From Clostridium sp. TW13 (GTDB taxonomy: Bacteria; Bacillota; Clostridia; Clostridiales; Clostridiaceae), in assembly GCF_024345225.1 (NCBI RefSeq), contig NZ_BROD01000001.1, forward strand, positions 1,870,362 to 1,934,361: a stretch of DNA of 64,000 nt, read 5' to 3'. Positions 35,591 to 45,748 of this stretch are shown one piece after another. Each line of letters starts with the position of its first letter. Positions within the stretch are counted from its first letter, which is position 1. Position numbers and translations under genes: made by a program. The notes beneath the pieces are model-generated. The model saw only the letters and a program-made list of their open reading frames with translations. It was not told the DNA's origin and made no database searches.

Positions 35591-36298
35591 TTAAATCATT
35601 CTATTCATTTCTTTTTTCAATCTTTTTATTATTTTTTTCTCTAACCTAGATATATATGATTGAGAAATCCCTAGCATATCTGCCACCTCTTTTTGAGTTT
35701 TTTCCTTAGTACCAAAAAGGCCAAACCTTAGCTTAACAATTTCTTTCTCTCTATCACTTAAATTTTTCATAGCTAAAAATAGTAGTTGCTTGTCTACCTC
35801 ATCCTCAATCAAATGATAAACAGTATCATTTTCTGTACCTAGAATATCTGACAATAATAATTCATTTCCATCCCAATCTATGTTTAAAGGTTCATAAAAG
35901 GATATTTCTGCTTTAACTTTCGCATTTCTTCTAAGATACATTAGTATCTCATTTTCTATACATCTAGAGGCATATGTTGCAAGTTTAATCTTTTTCTCAG
36001 GATCAAATGTATTTACAGCCTTAATAAGGCCTATATTTCCTACTGATACTAAATCCTCTACAGCTACTCCAGTATTTTCAAACTTACGCGCAATATATAC
36101 TACTAATCTTATATTACGTTCTATTAATGTACTTCTTACTGATTCTTCTCCATTAGTAAGTTTTTGTACTAACTCATCTTCTTCTTCCTTTGATAAAGGA
36201 GGGGGTAATGCGTCACTACCACCTACATAATATACCCTTCTTTTGCACAATCCAAATTTAGATATAATTCTATTTAAAAGTCTTCTTAGAAACCCCAT
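35591..36298 (-). CDS. sigE: RNA polymerase sporulation sigma factor SigE (pro-form)
   Basis: SigE directs early mother-cell transcription. The 235-residue factor begins with a basic and hydrophobic pro-sequence, [16 protein letters not shown], that holds it inactive until SpoIIGA cuts it. Region 2 includes [40 protein letters not shown], and region 4 has [37 protein letters not shown]. The ATG at 36298 has AGGGTGG upstream; the preceding in-frame GTGs lie in that site. The gene directly follows spoIIGA. Confidence 0.97.
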   Translation of the reverse strand: MGFLRRLLNRIISKFGLCKRRVYYVGGSDALPPPLSKEEEDELVQKLTNGEESVRSTLIERNIRLVVYIARKFENTGVAVEDLVSVGNIGLIKAVNTFDPEKKIKLATYASRCIENEILMYLRRNAKVKAEISFYEPLNIDWDGNELLLSDILGTENDTVYHLIEDEVDKQLLFLAMKNLSDREKEIVKLRFGLFGTKEKTQKEVADMLGISQSYISRLEKKIIKRLKKEMNRMI

Positions 36299-36314
36299 AC
36301 TTAAGCACACCACC

Positions 36315-37115
36315 CTAAATTATTCCTCGAGATAGAAGAGCCTCATACTCTCTATCCTTACTCAACTTTTCTCCGCAACTACAAATAATAGCTTCCTTTT
36401 CTATAGTTTTTTCTCCAGAAATTAAGAATAATTTATCTGGTTTAAATCCTTTTAGTCTTCCCTCCCATCCACTTACTGTAGAATAATTTATATAGTACAC
36501 ATCCTTATTAGGAAGAATTTCATCAAAATAATTTTCCTCCAAAATAATTACTGGCAACAAAGTCACTGGTTCAACTAATTCATTGCCTGTGTCCAAAAAA
36601 GCCCTAAATTTAATAGTTTTACCCTTATTAACTACTTCTACATCATATATTAATTTGTTTATAACAAGTTTATCTTTTATAAAGGTAATTATCCTTAACA
36701 AAATAATATATAATAGTATTGCAAACAAAATAATATATTTTAAAGAGAGTTTTTTAAGCACAAAACTTTGAGCTACATTAAAGTTATTTTCATACAATGA
36801 TATTGTTAAACATACTCCACTAAAAAATATGGATGTCATCATGAATACCCCCCATATTTTAAAATAAGTTATTATAGTTTGTTTCTCTACTGCTATAACT
36901 ATTATAATAAAAGCAACTGTTAATTTAATGGGCAGGAATGTCAATGGTTTAAGTATAGGTATAATCATTGATAATGTATATATCCCTCCTATGCTAGCAG
37001 CAAAAAATATCTTTTTATAATTGAGCTTTAATTTTAATATCTGCATAGTTAATAAAAGCAGAAAATAATTTATTATTAAATTCTCTGCAAGTAAGACATC
37101 CACGTATACTTTCAC
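36315..37115 (-). CDS. spoIIGA: Sigma-E processing peptidase SpoIIGA
   Basis: SpoIIGA is the membrane aspartic protease that matures pro-SigE. The 266-residue protein has five hydrophobic spans (about 5-155) and a C-terminal protease domain. The protease motif [20 protein letters not shown] carries the catalytic Asp of DTGN near 180. The start at GTG 37115 gives [12 protein letters not shown], matching the MKIYLDV start of the Bacillus protein; a GTG at 37124 overlaps the ribosome binding site. It is followed by sigE after 16 bases. Confidence 0.95.
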   Translation of the reverse strand: MKVYVDVLLAENLIINYFLLLLTMQILKLKLNYKKIFFAASIGGIYTLSMIIPILKPLTFLPIKLTVAFIIIVIAVEKQTIITYFKIWGVFMMTSIFFSGVCLTISLYENNFNVAQSFVLKKLSLKYIILFAILLYIILLRIITFIKDKLVINKLIYDVEVVNKGKTIKFRAFLDTGNELVEPVTLLPVIILEENYFDEILPNKDVYYINYSTVSGWEGRLKGFKPDKLFLISGEKTIEKEAIICSCGEKLSKDREYEALLSRGII

Positions 37116-37136
37116 AAACCTCACTCCCTAAAAAAC

Positions 37137-37169
37137 ATTATAAACTTTATTTTTTCAAAAATTTGTCAT
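37137..37169 (-). promoter_or_regulatory. Wide-spaced promoter of spoIIGA with Spo0A-like box
   Basis: On the minus strand ATGACA (37169-37164) and TATAAT (37142-37137) are 21 bases apart, longer than normal. The Bacillus spoIIG promoter also has a long spacer and needs Spo0A. TGACAAA (37168-37162), one base from the 0A-box TGNCGAA, overlaps the -35, and a further GGACAAA-like stretch lies upstream near 37200. Confidence 0.45.
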
Positions 37170-37365
37170 TTTGTATAGAATAGCAAATAATTATTTTGTC
37201 CACTATTTTGACATTTATCTTTTAAAATATTTTATATATTCAAATGTTATTATTATTTCGTATCACAATTCAAAGCTCTTCTGTATATTAATTACACTTA
37301 GAAATGTATTACATTTAAATTAACCTATCAAAAATATGAATTAATTCAGCATAAAATGCCGAAAA

Positions 37366-37401
37366 AAAATAGACATGGATTCTTATTTCCATGTCTATTT
37401 T
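37366..37401 (-). terminator. Terminator of ftsZ
   Basis: A perfect 14-bp stem, AAAATAGACATGGA/TCCATGTCTATTTT, has an 8-base loop and a T-run on the minus strand (TTTTTTTCGG). The surrounding gap (37116-37412) also holds the spoIIGA promoter; nothing else is seen there. Confidence 0.92.
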
Positions 37402-37412
37402 AAACTAATTAT

Positions 37413-38516
37413 TTATCTTTTTTGTCTTCTCAAAAAAGCTGGTATATCTAACTCATCACTATCAAACTTACTAGTAGTTGTAGATGCTACTTCCTCCACT
37501 GAAGGTTGAGGATTATTTGAAGTCACTGTATCTTTGGAATTTTGAATTGCACGTGCACTAAGTTCATTTTCAAAACCAGTTGCAATTACAGTTATTCTAA
37601 TTTCATCATTTAAATTTTCATCAATTACAGCACCAAATATTATATTAGCATCTGGATCTGCTGCTTCTTGCACAATTTCTGCAGCTTCATTAATTTCTAA
37701 CAATCCTAAATCTGCTCCACCTGTAACATTTAATAACACACCTGTAGCTCCTACAATTGATGTTTCAAGTAAAGGTGATGATATTGCTTCTCTAGCAGCA
37801 TCTTGAGCTCTTGTATCTCCTTTACCATATCCAACACCCATATGAGCTAATCCCTTATCTAGCATTACAGCCTTAACGTCAGCAAAGTCTAAGTTAACAA
37901 GACCTGGTATAGTAATTAAATCAGATATACCTTGCACACCTTGTCTTAGCACATCATCTGCTAACTTAAATGAATCAAGAAGAGTAGTCTTTTTGTCTAC
38001 CATTGATAATAATCTTTCATTTGGTATTGTTACTAAAGTATCAACTCTTTGCTTTAAGTTCTCTATCCCCATTTCTGCATGTTTCATTCTTCTTCTTCCT
38101 TCAAATGGGAAAGGTTTAGTAACAACTCCTACTGTTAATATTCCTAAAGACTTTGCAATTTCTGCAACTACTGGAGCAGCACCAGTACCAGTACCGCCTC
38201 CCATACCTGCAGTTATAAATACCATATCTGCACCTTTAATAGTTTCAGCAATTTCATCCTTACTTTCTTCTGCAGCTTTTTGTCCAACTTCTGGATTAGC
38301 ACCTGCTCCTAAGCCCTTAGTCAATTTATCTCCAATTTGTATTTTTTGAGTTGCATGAGATAACATCAACGCTTGTTTATCAGTATTTATAGCAATAAAT
38401 TCAACATTCTTTAATCCTTCTACTATCATTCTGTTTACAGCGTTATTACCACCGCCGCCACAACCAACAACTTTTATATTAGCAAATTCTTGCATGTCCA
38501 CATCAAAATCCAACAA
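37413..38516 (-). CDS. ftsZ: Cell division protein FtsZ
   Basis: FtsZ is the tubulin-like GTPase that forms the division ring. The 367-residue protein has [17 protein letters not shown] near the start and the tubulin signature [17 protein letters not shown] (about 100-116). The synergy region and a C-terminal tail ending [15 protein letters not shown] bind FtsA and other partners. The start is TTG at 38516 with GGGAGG seven bases before it; the in-frame ATG at 38543 lies inside ftsA and its ribosome site falls within this frame, so it is rejected. Confidence 0.96.
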   Translation of the reverse strand: MLDFDVDMQEFANIKVVGCGGGGNNAVNRMIVEGLKNVEFIAINTDKQALMLSHATQKIQIGDKLTKGLGAGANPEVGQKAAEESKDEIAETIKGADMVFITAGMGGGTGTGAAPVVAEIAKSLGILTVGVVTKPFPFEGRRRMKHAEMGIENLKQRVDTLVTIPNERLLSMVDKKTTLLDSFKLADDVLRQGVQGISDLITIPGLVNLDFADVKAVMLDKGLAHMGVGYGKGDTRAQDAAREAISSPLLETSIVGATGVLLNVTGGADLGLLEINEAAEIVQEAADPDANIIFGAVIDENLNDEIRITVIATGFENELSARAIQNSKDTVTSNNPQPSVEEVASTTTSKFDSDELDIPAFLRRQKR

Positions 38517-38529
38517 AATAATTCCTCCC

Positions 38530-39759
38530 TTAGAAAATATCATCTAGTATTTTTTTTAAATTATTTATAAAGCCTACTTTTTTTTCATTAGTCTTTGTAT
38601 TTTCTGTTTTATGTTGTACAGTAATCTTATCCTTGGCACGATATTCTAACTTAAACCTATCACAGGCACTTTTAGCTATACATACGGAATTAATAACTGA
38701 AGCACTTTGCAAATTTAATTGTTCTTTGCTAACAATTACCACCTTTTTCTTTAATATATCCTCAAGCAATATGTGAATTCCTTCAAAATTTATAATTCCT
38801 TCTCCAAAAACATATACAACTTGAAGATTATTATAATAACCACTGTTTTTAATTTTTTCTGCAATTATCATTGCTAGTTCTTCCAATCTAGCTCTTATAA
38901 CTTCATAAAACAATTTTATATCAATTTCTAAAATATCATCCTTAACAGTTCCTATCTTATAACTTCTGTAATATTTTTCATATGCAGAACTATGTAAAAT
39001 TTTAATTTCTTCTGCCTTTGACTTTTCAATTTCTGTACATATAGATAAATCATTTGTTATTGCATCTCCCCCTAAGGGAATAACCCCAAATGAATCCACA
39101 ACGTTGTTTCTAAAAAACATAAAATCTGTAGTCTGAGCTCCTACATCCAAAATCATTAAACTTTTATCTCTGGTTTTCTCATTAATGACTACATTTTTTA
39201 ATTCAAAACAATTTAAATATATTGTTATAAAGTCTATACCACACAAACTAAATGTGTTTTTCAAATTATTAATATAGTCTTTTCTAGCTATAAAACAAGT
39301 GAATTTTATCTCAAGAGATTCACCACTAGCCCCTAAAGGCATTTCATATCTAGCAACTCCATTTAAAACATATTCATCTACATTAAAATATAGTAATTCC
39401 TCATTATCTTTTAAAATACGAGAGGATGATTTCTGAATAGTTTCTATTATCTCTTGTTCAGTAATAATATCATAAGAATTTTTTATAAATACTTGAGCAG
39501 TTAAATGTTCACTTCTTACATTACTATTTCCTATCCCGATGTACCATCTAATATTATCATTATACTGAATCTGCATTGAATGCATTACATTTTGTATTGT
39601 TAATGATAATTTATTTACATCTACTATCTTGCCTTTTGCTACTCCATCTGATACAAATATATTTTCATTCAAAAATTCAATATTCTCTCCATTCATTTTA
39701 GCGAGAGTAACACATATATTTTGTGAACCTATATCCATACCAACTATATACTGTTGCAT
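38530..39759 (-). CDS. ftsA: FtsA-like cell division protein
   Basis: FtsA anchors FtsZ to the membrane. The 409-residue actin-like ATPase opens with [19 protein letters not shown] (phosphate 1) and has a central SHS2/1C domain (about 80-160). [16 protein letters not shown] is the phosphate 2 motif and [14 protein letters not shown] lies near the end. [14 protein letters not shown] forms an amphipathic membrane-targeting helix. Sequence is diverged from Bacillus FtsA, as in other clostridia. It lies directly upstream of ftsZ with a 13-base gap. Confidence 0.85.
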   Translation of the reverse strand: MQQYIVGMDIGSQNICVTLAKMNGENIEFLNENIFVSDGVAKGKIVDVNKLSLTIQNVMHSMQIQYNDNIRWYIGIGNSNVRSEHLTAQVFIKNSYDIITEQEIIETIQKSSSRILKDNEELLYFNVDEYVLNGVARYEMPLGASGESLEIKFTCFIARKDYINNLKNTFSLCGIDFITIYLNCFELKNVVINEKTRDKSLMILDVGAQTTDFMFFRNNVVDSFGVIPLGGDAITNDLSICTEIEKSKAEEIKILHSSAYEKYYRSYKIGTVKDDILEIDIKLFYEVIRARLEELAMIIAEKIKNSGYYNNLQVVYVFGEGIINFEGIHILLEDILKKKVVIVSKEQLNLQSASVINSVCIAKSACDRFKLEYRAKDKITVQHKTENTKTNEKKVGFINNLKKILDDIF

Positions 39760-39917
39760 TTATGTCCAGACTTCCCTCCTTGATGTAATTCACTTTTATA
39801 TTATATTCCACATTAATTTAACATTTCCTCTTATTTATTATAAAAAAAATTTATGCTATCTACAATAGTTTTATAAAATAAAGTTTAAATAAAATTCAAC
39901 TTCTTACTAAAATAAAA

Positions 39918-39941
39918 AAATCCTTGAAATTTCAAGGATTT
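39918..39941 (-). terminator. Terminator overlapping the GT2 stop codon
   Basis: The perfect 24-base palindrome AAATCCTTGAAA/TTTCAAGGATTT includes the stop codon of the glycosyltransferase gene and is followed by TTTTTATTTTAG on the minus strand. Confidence 0.85.
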
Positions 39942-41214
39942 AATTTGCATTCTCTAATTCGTCAATATTTATACTTCGAGTATGTTTTGTATGAGACCAT
40001 TCCACATTATTTTTGTTAATTATTCCTTGTATTGAAATTGGAAACCAAGTTATTGTAAATATAGGTAAAAGTATCAAATACAATATAGATTTAATTGAAA
40101 GTTTTTTATCTAATAATAGAATCAATGGTGTATATAGTACCAAAGCCATTGATATTATCGAAGCTCCTGCTAATAAAAAACTAAAATTTGCTGTTTGCAT
40201 AACATTCACTATACCATTTACTATTTCAGGTGCTCTTCTAAGATAGTTTACTGCACTAATAATAGTAGAAAGCCCGAATAAAATAAACATAATAGGTTGA
40301 ATACTATAAATTGCACAATCAAAAGCTACAAAGTCACCTTTCGTAAATGCTCTCTTCATTAATTTGAAGAAATATCTACTAGAAACATCAGCAAAACCTT
40401 GCATCCATCTCTTTCTTTGAGCCCAAGATTGAGACATTGTTAAAGGTTTCTCATCATACACTACTGCATCATGTGCCCAACCTACTTTATAACCATTTAA
40501 AACAAGCTTACAAGTAAACTCTAAATCTTCTGTTAAGCAAGTTGCTCCCCAACCAAGTTTGTTTAAAATGTCCGTATCTATACAGAAACCAGTTCCACCT
40601 AACTGATTAGAAAGTCTTAGGTTATTTCTTGATACTTGAATCATTCTATTTGATGTCCAGAACCCTATAGAGTAACTAGCTGTAATCCATGTATCAAATG
40701 GATTCTTACTATCCAAATAACCTTGAACAACTTTATATCCTTTCACTAATTCTCTATTCATCTCAATTAAAAAATTCTTTGATACTATATTATCAGCATC
40801 AAATATAGCTACTGCATCATATTTCTTTTCCATTTGAGTCATTTTTTCAAACATCCAACCTAATGCATAGCCTTTTCCTCTTTTTTCTTTGTTTTCCCTC
40901 TCAAATACATTTGCGCCTGCCTGTCTTGCAATACTTGCAGTCTTATCTGTACAGTTATCAGCAATTACAAAAACATCAAATAATTCCTTAGGATAATTTA
41001 ATTGATTAAAACTACCTATAATATCTTTAATAACACTCTCTTCATTATGTGCTGCAACTATCAATGCAAAACTTTTTTGGGGACTCACCTCTTTTTTATT
41101 TCGTACTCTCACTAACCCAAATAAGGACAATAAAACATAGTACATCGATAAAATAAATACTATATCCGTAATCATGTTCAAACCTGTCTGAACAATATTT
41201 TTTAACATTTCCAT
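39940..41214 (-). CDS. Family 2 processive-type glycosyltransferase
   Basis: This 424-residue membrane enzyme has an N-terminal span, a GT2 catalytic domain (about 48-290) and three to four C-terminal spans. Catalytic motifs are seen in order: IADNCTDKT, DADN (DxD type), TEDLE with the catalytic acid and QRKRW (QxxRW). This set is typical of cellulose- and chitin-synthase-like enzymes that extrude polymers. The product is unknown; a cell-surface polysaccharide is likely. The ATG at 41214 has GGGGG upstream. A TTG just before it is not used. Confidence 0.88.
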   Translation of the reverse strand: MEMLKNIVQTGLNMITDIVFILSMYYVLLSLFGLVRVRNKKEVSPQKSFALIVAAHNEESVIKDIIGSFNQLNYPKELFDVFVIADNCTDKTASIARQAGANVFERENKEKRGKGYALGWMFEKMTQMEKKYDAVAIFDADNIVSKNFLIEMNRELVKGYKVVQGYLDSKNPFDTWITASYSIGFWTSNRMIQVSRNNLRLSNQLGGTGFCIDTDILNKLGWGATCLTEDLEFTCKLVLNGYKVGWAHDAVVYDEKPLTMSQSWAQRKRWMQGFADVSSRYFFKLMKRAFTKGDFVAFDCAIYSIQPIMFILFGLSTIISAVNYLRRAPEIVNGIVNVMQTANFSFLLAGASIISMALVLYTPLILLLDKKLSIKSILYLILLPIFTITWFPISIQGIINKNNVEWSHTKHTRSINIDELENAN

Positions 41215-41321
41215 CAAGATTCCCCCTTAATTCATAGTTATTGTAGCACAAAATTTTACTAATTACTATATTGTTTATTAAAAATTTATTTATAACTTAC
41301 TATATTTGAAAAACAATAAAG

Positions 41322-41360
41322 TGGATACCTAAAACGTATTTTTTACACTTTAGGTATCCA
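41322..41360 (-). terminator. Hairpin between pilT and the GT2 gene
   Basis: A perfect 12-bp stem, TGGATACCTAAA/TTTAGGTATCCA, has a 15-base loop and is followed by CTTTATTGTTTTT on the minus strand. It lies about 150 bases after pilT. The bases between, 41384-41490, hold a possible acetyltransferase-like remnant and no intact gene. Confidence 0.7.
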
Positions 41361-41506
41361 TCTTTTAATTATGTAGCTAAGATTTATGTTATATGTTCAA
41401 ATAATCTTATTCTAAAACCATAACCTTTATATAAATCTTTTGCAACTCCAAAATTCTATCTAGAAAATCTATTTTCTAATAACCCTTTTACATTTAATTT
41501 CAGGCA

Positions 41507-42559
41507 TTATAATAGCATCATTCTGTTAAGTGTCTCTTTATCCATAGCAAAACTAAGTGCAGTTTCACTAGAAATTACTCCTGTTCTATATAAATCACTC
41601 AATGCCATATCCATAGTCTTCATTCCATATCTTCCACCAGTTTGAACTGAAGATTGAATTTGATGAGTTTTTCCTTCTCTAATCAAATTTTGTATAGCAG
41701 GTGTAGCTATCATTATTTCTAATGCTGTAGTTCTGCCTCCATCTACTGTTTCAACAAGTTGTTGAGAAACTATTCCTTGAAGAACAGCTGACAATTGCAT
41801 CTTTATTTGTTGCTGTTGATGAGGTGGGAATACATCTACAATTCTATCAATAGTCTTTGCTGCTCCAATAGTATGTAATGTAGATAATACTAAATGGCCT
41901 GTTTCAGCTGCTGTAATTGCTATTTGTATTGTTTTTAAATCTCTCATCTCTCCTACTAATATTACATCAGGATCTTCTCTCAAAATGGCTCTTAATGCAT
42001 TCTCATAAGAATTACTATCTTTTCCTATTTCTCTTTGATTAATAATACACTTATCATGCTTGTGTAAAAATTCAATAGGATCCTCTAATGTAATAATATG
42101 TGCTTCTCTTGAACGATTAATTTGATTTATCATTGCTGCCAATGTAGTACTTTTACCACTACCTGTTGGCCCTGTCACTAAAACTAATCCCCTTTTTCTC
42201 TCTGTCAATTGTTTAACTATGTCAGGATGGTTTAATTGTGACAATGTTGGTATATTTAAAGTAATTACTCTTATAGCTAAAGCTGATGAATTTCTTTGTT
42301 TGTAAATATTTATTCTAAACCTTCCCATCCCAGCTATAGAGTATGAAGTATCATATTCACCAATAGCATTATATTCATCATATTTCTCTTTTAAAATCTC
42401 TCTTGCATAAGTCTCAGTATCTTCAGGAGTAATAATTTCTTTAGCAATTCTTATCAATCGTCCATTTTTTCTTATTGTTGGTGGTATACCAACAGTTAGG
42501 TGTAAATCAGAAGCCCCTTCTTCTACTGTCATATTTAACAATTTGTTTAACTCAATCAT
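41507..42559 (-). CDS. pilT: Type IV pilus retraction ATPase PilT
   Basis: PilT is the hexameric ATPase that retracts type IV pili. The 350-residue protein has the N-terminal PAS-like domain with SDLHLTVGIPPTIRKNG. A Walker A GPTGSGKSTTLAAMI lies at about 130-144, an Asp box ITLEDPIEFLH, Walker B RAILREDPDVILVGEMRD, and a His box HLVLSTLHT. The AIQNLIREGKTHQI motif is diagnostic of PilT. No other pilus gene lies in the window, so assembly genes must be elsewhere. AGGAGG precedes the ATG. Confidence 0.95.
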   Translation of the reverse strand: MIELNKLLNMTVEEGASDLHLTVGIPPTIRKNGRLIRIAKEIITPEDTETYAREILKEKYDEYNAIGEYDTSYSIAGMGRFRINIYKQRNSSALAIRVITLNIPTLSQLNHPDIVKQLTERKRGLVLVTGPTGSGKSTTLAAMINQINRSREAHIITLEDPIEFLHKHDKCIINQREIGKDSNSYENALRAILREDPDVILVGEMRDLKTIQIAITAAETGHLVLSTLHTIGAAKTIDRIVDVFPPHQQQQIKMQLSAVLQGIVSQQLVETVDGGRTTALEIMIATPAIQNLIREGKTHQIQSSVQTGGRYGMKTMDMALSDLYRTGVISSETALSFAMDKETLNRMMLL

Positions 42560-42621
42560 GTTGTCCTCCTTATCATCTTACACACGTAAAACCCTACATT
42601 AAAACTAGTTCTACAAAAACA

Positions 42622-42655
42622 GCTAAATTCCTCTATTTATATAAAGAAATTTAGC
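42622..42655 (-). terminator. Hairpin after sigK
   Basis: An 8-bp stem, GCTAAATT/AATTTAGC, has an 18-base loop just after sigK and is followed by GTTTTTGTAG on the minus strand; a weak terminator. Confidence 0.5.
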
Positions 42656-42663
42656 CTTTTTCT

Positions 42664-43362
42664 TTATTTTTTATAATTTAATTCTTTAAACAATTTACTT
42701 AATGCTTTTTTTTCTATTCTTGAAACATAAGATCTAGATATTCCCAACATACTTGCAATCTCTCGTTGAGTTTTATATTTACCATCAACTAACCCATATC
42801 TCATCTGTATAATCTTCTTTTCTCTTTTGGTAAGTACAGAGTCAATCTTACTATATAAGTTTCTTATTTGAATATTATTTTCTACTGTTTCTAAAACAGA
42901 ATCATTTTCACTACTTAAAACATCAATGAGGCAAATTTCATTTCCTTCTTTATCTACACCTATAGGCTCTTGTAGATAAACTTCTCCTTTGTTTTTTTTA
43001 TTATTCCTAAAAAGCATTAGTATCTCATTCTCTATACATCTTGAAGCATAAGTTGCAAGCCTTGTGCCCTTAGAAACATCAAAAGAATCTATAGCCTTAA
43101 TCAATCCTACAGTTCCTATAGATATTAGATCATCTATATTTTTATTTTGTACTGAATACTTTTTTACTATATGTGCTACTAATCTTAAGTTTCTTTCTAT
43201 CAGAATACTTTTAGATTCCAAATCGCCTTCCTTTAGCTTTTGCAAATAATACTTTTCTTCTTTCTCATCTAAGGGTTTAGGAAATGCAGTATTTCCAGAA
43301 ACATATCCTGATAAAAAAATCAGATTTCCTATTACATCTACAAAATAGTGAATAATAAACAC
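42664..43362 (-). CDS. sigK: RNA polymerase sporulation sigma factor SigK (pro-form), intact
   Basis: SigK directs late mother-cell transcription. The 232-residue factor has a pro-sequence (about 1-20) rich in hydrophobic residues that is removed on activation. Region 2 includes RNLRLVAHIVKKYSVQNKNIDDLISIGTVGLIKAIDSFD, and region 4 has KKIIQMRYGLVDGKYKTQREIASMLGISRSYVSRIEK. The gene is one uninterrupted frame, so it is not split by a skin element as in Bacillus subtilis or C. difficile. The start is GTG with GGGAGG ahead. Confidence 0.95.
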   Translation of the reverse strand: MFIIHYFVDVIGNLIFLSGYVSGNTAFPKPLDEKEEKYYLQKLKEGDLESKSILIERNLRLVAHIVKKYSVQNKNIDDLISIGTVGLIKAIDSFDVSKGTRLATYASRCIENEILMLFRNNKKNKGEVYLQEPIGVDKEGNEICLIDVLSSENDSVLETVENNIQIRNLYSKIDSVLTKREKKIIQMRYGLVDGKYKTQREIASMLGISRSYVSRIEKKALSKLFKELNYKK

Positions 43363-43391
43363 TATTATGCCTCCCAGCAGTGCTCCTTATT

Positions 43392-43417
43392 ATAATATGT
43401 GAGACATATAAAAATGT
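43392..43417 (-). promoter_or_regulatory. Possible SigE-type promoter of sigK
   Basis: On the minus strand ACATT (43417-43413) and CATATTAT (43399-43392) are 13 bases apart. The -10 keeps CATA and the final T of the SigE consensus; the -35 has one mismatch. SigE control of sigK is known in Bacillus. Confidence 0.35.
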
Positions 43418-43449
43418 TTCTTATATTTTAATTTATTTATAGAATAAAC

Positions 43450-45075
43450 CTATTTTATAGCTTCAACTACCTGACTAAAAATAGGTGCTGCAGTATTACC
43501 TCCACCGTAACTATCCCCATCATCATTAGTTCCAATAAGATTAGGTACTAGTATAACCATTGAATAGTATTTATTATTCATTTTAAAATATCCCAAAAAC
43601 CAAATATCATTGCCTGAAGTTCCTTCAGCTGTACCAGTTTTACCACCTATTTCAACTCCAGACACTTGTGCTTTTACTCCACTTCCATTATTAACAACAT
43701 CTTTTAACTGATTCTTTATAATTAATGCAGATTGCGAATCTAAAATATTTATTGATTTAGGTTTATCAAGAGAAATAAATTGATTTTTATTATCCTTATA
43801 ACCCTCTAAAATTGTAGGTTTTATATAGACTCCATTATTTACCACAGTATTAATTACAGCTGTCATCTGAATGGGAGTTACATTTAGACTTTGGCCTATT
43901 GAAATATTGTTCATTCCACTAATTTTTTCTGCCCTTACACCTGCAGCTTCATCATTAAGATTCAGTACTTTACTGAACAGCCCAAGTTTATCACACATTG
44001 ACATAATATTTTCATATCCTAAAGATGCCCCCAATTGACTAAAAGCTTCATTACAAGATACCCTTAGAGCTTCATTCAAATTTAAAGTCCCATGTGGATG
44101 CGGTTTACCATTCTTCTTACATAAAACACCATTGCAAACATACTTTTTAGACAAATCTAATTTATTTTCAGAAATTGCAGTAATTTCATCAACAACTTTA
44201 AATATTGACCCAGGTGGAAAGCCTAGACCAGTAGCACCAATTAATATATTAGGTTTTGATTCATCCTTTTGCGCTAAAACTCGCACCTTACCTGTTGAAC
44301 TTTCTACAATAGCCACTCCAATGTTTGGTAGCTTACTAAATAACTTTCTATTTAAAACATCTCTAATTTTCTGTTGCCACTCTTCATCTAAAGTAAGTTG
44401 AGGGTTTAAATTATTATCGTCTATTCCATAAGTTTCTTTACTGTAAAATCCCTTAGAATTTAATGATAAGGATATTATATTATCTTTATTACCTCTGACA
44501 GTATTTAAAATATTTTTTTCTAAACTATCATTAACTTGTGATGTAGAATTTATATTTTTACTTTTATCCTTATTTATTAAAGTTAATATATTCTCTATTT
44601 TCCAAGCGTCCTTATTATCAACACAATCATAATTATATACATAAATTCCTTTTATAACTTTAGTTAAATCTTTAAGTTTCTCATAACTTTCAGCATCTAA
44701 TTTATCAAAATATAGTTTTCCATTTTTATTTACTATATCATCTAAAGAAAAATCTGGATATTGCGATTTCATTATATAGTTAAATGCTAACAAACCCTCC
44801 TGGCTATCCTTAACATTATTCATTCTAAAAGCATTTACTTCAATAACCAAAATGTACTTTTTGGCTAAACTCACAATATTTTTACCTGAATAATCATAGA
44901 CTTGATAATCAATTTGTGATATTTTTTCGGTTTGATTTCCACCCTTGTAAATTGTAGGCATCGTCTCATTTTCATAATCTTTTTGTATTATAAATATTTT
45001 AATTATCAATAAAATAAACATACATATTATTATAGAAGTTATTTTTATATATCTTGATAATAGCTCTTTCTTCAA
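43450..45075 (-). CDS. Penicillin-binding protein transpeptidase
   Basis: This 541-residue class B-type penicillin-binding protein has one N-terminal membrane span (about 11-30). A linker and dimer-like domain (about 50-230) precedes a transpeptidase domain (about 245-541). All three active-site motifs are present: S290-x-x-K293 in PPGSIFK, SCN at 340-342 and KTG at 479-481. It cross-links peptidoglycan. Its position directly before sigK suggests a sporulation-linked role (SpoVD or PbpA-like), which is inference. The start is TTG with AAGGGG upstream, just after udk. Confidence 0.85.
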   Translation of the reverse strand: MKKELLSRYIKITSIIICMFILLIIKIFIIQKDYENETMPTIYKGGNQTEKISQIDYQVYDYSGKNIVSLAKKYILVIEVNAFRMNNVKDSQEGLLAFNYIMKSQYPDFSLDDIVNKNGKLYFDKLDAESYEKLKDLTKVIKGIYVYNYDCVDNKDAWKIENILTLINKDKSKNINSTSQVNDSLEKNILNTVRGNKDNIISLSLNSKGFYSKETYGIDDNNLNPQLTLDEEWQQKIRDVLNRKLFSKLPNIGVAIVESSTGKVRVLAQKDESKPNILIGATGLGFPPGSIFKVVDEITAISENKLDLSKKYVCNGVLCKKNGKPHPHGTLNLNEALRVSCNEAFSQLGASLGYENIMSMCDKLGLFSKVLNLNDEAAGVRAEKISGMNNISIGQSLNVTPIQMTAVINTVVNNGVYIKPTILEGYKDNKNQFISLDKPKSINILDSQSALIIKNQLKDVVNNGSGVKAQVSGVEIGGKTGTAEGTSGNDIWFLGYFKMNNKYYSMVILVPNLIGTNDDGDSYGGGNTAAPIFSQVVEAIK

Positions 45076-45087
45076 AATAAAACACCC

Positions 45088-45113
45088 CTTTAAAGAAATT
45101 CTTTCCTTTAAAG
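45088..45113 (-). other. Hairpin between udk and the transpeptidase gene
   Basis: CTTTAAAGAAA can pair with TTTCCTTTAAAG around a short loop, and GTGTTTTATTTT follows on the minus strand. It may be a weak terminator; it overlaps the ribosome site of the next gene. Confidence 0.4.
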
Positions 45114-45127
45114 AGATGTTTTATTCT

Positions 45128-45748
45128 CTACTGTTGTAAAATTTGTTTGATTTTTGCCACTAATAAATCTATTGCTACCTTATTTTCTCCACCCTCTGGG
45201 AAAATTATATCCGCATATCTTTTAGTTGGTTCAGTAAATTGTAAATGCATTGGTCTAACGACCCCCAAATACTGATGTATTACAGAATCAACAGTTCTTC
45301 CTCTTTCATTTATATCTCTTACCAATCTTCTAATAATTCTAACATCAGAATCAGTATCAACGTATATCTTAATGTCCAAAAGTTCCCTTATTCTAGGGTC
45401 CTCAAGCACTAATATTCCTTCAACTATTATAATTTCCTTTGGATCAACACTTATTGTTTCTTCTTTTCTATCATGAGCTGCAAAATCATAAATAGGTTTT
45501 TGAACCGTATTTCCATTAAGAAGCTCTCCAAGTTGGTATACTAACAAATCATTGTCAAAGGCATCCGGATGATCATAATTTGTCTTACGTCTATCTTCCA
45601 TTGATAGATGTGACTGTGCTTTATAATATGAATCTTGCTCTATCATTGCAATACAACCCTCATTGAATTGATCACAAATTTCTTTTGCAATTGTACTTTT
45701 ACCAGAACCTGAACCACCAGTTATGCCTATAAGTATTGGTCTTTTCAT
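45128..45748 (-). CDS. udk: Uridine kinase
   Basis: Udk phosphorylates uridine and cytidine to the monophosphates (salvage). The 206-residue protein has the P-loop [17 protein letters not shown] (about 8-24). NYDHPDAFD (about 57-65) and the [16 protein letters not shown] stretch bind nucleoside. [21 protein letters not shown] is the lid. Length and order match the family. It overlaps the end of the U32 peptidase gene by one base, so the two are translationally linked. Confidence 0.95.
   Translation of the reverse strand: MKRPILIGITGGSGSGKSTIAKEICDQFNEGCIAMIEQDSYYKAQSHLSMEDRRKTNYDHPDAFDNDLLVYQLGELLNGNTVQKPIYDFAAHDRKEETISVDPKEIIIVEGILVLEDPRIRELLDIKIYVDTDSDVRIIRRLVRDINERGRTVDSVIHQYLGVVRPMHLQFTEPTKRYADIIFPEGGENKVAIDLLVAKIKQILQQ

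Noticed and set aside
42664-43362. A skin element interrupting sigK
   Set aside because: The gene is one continuous frame from GTG to stop with all regions present.
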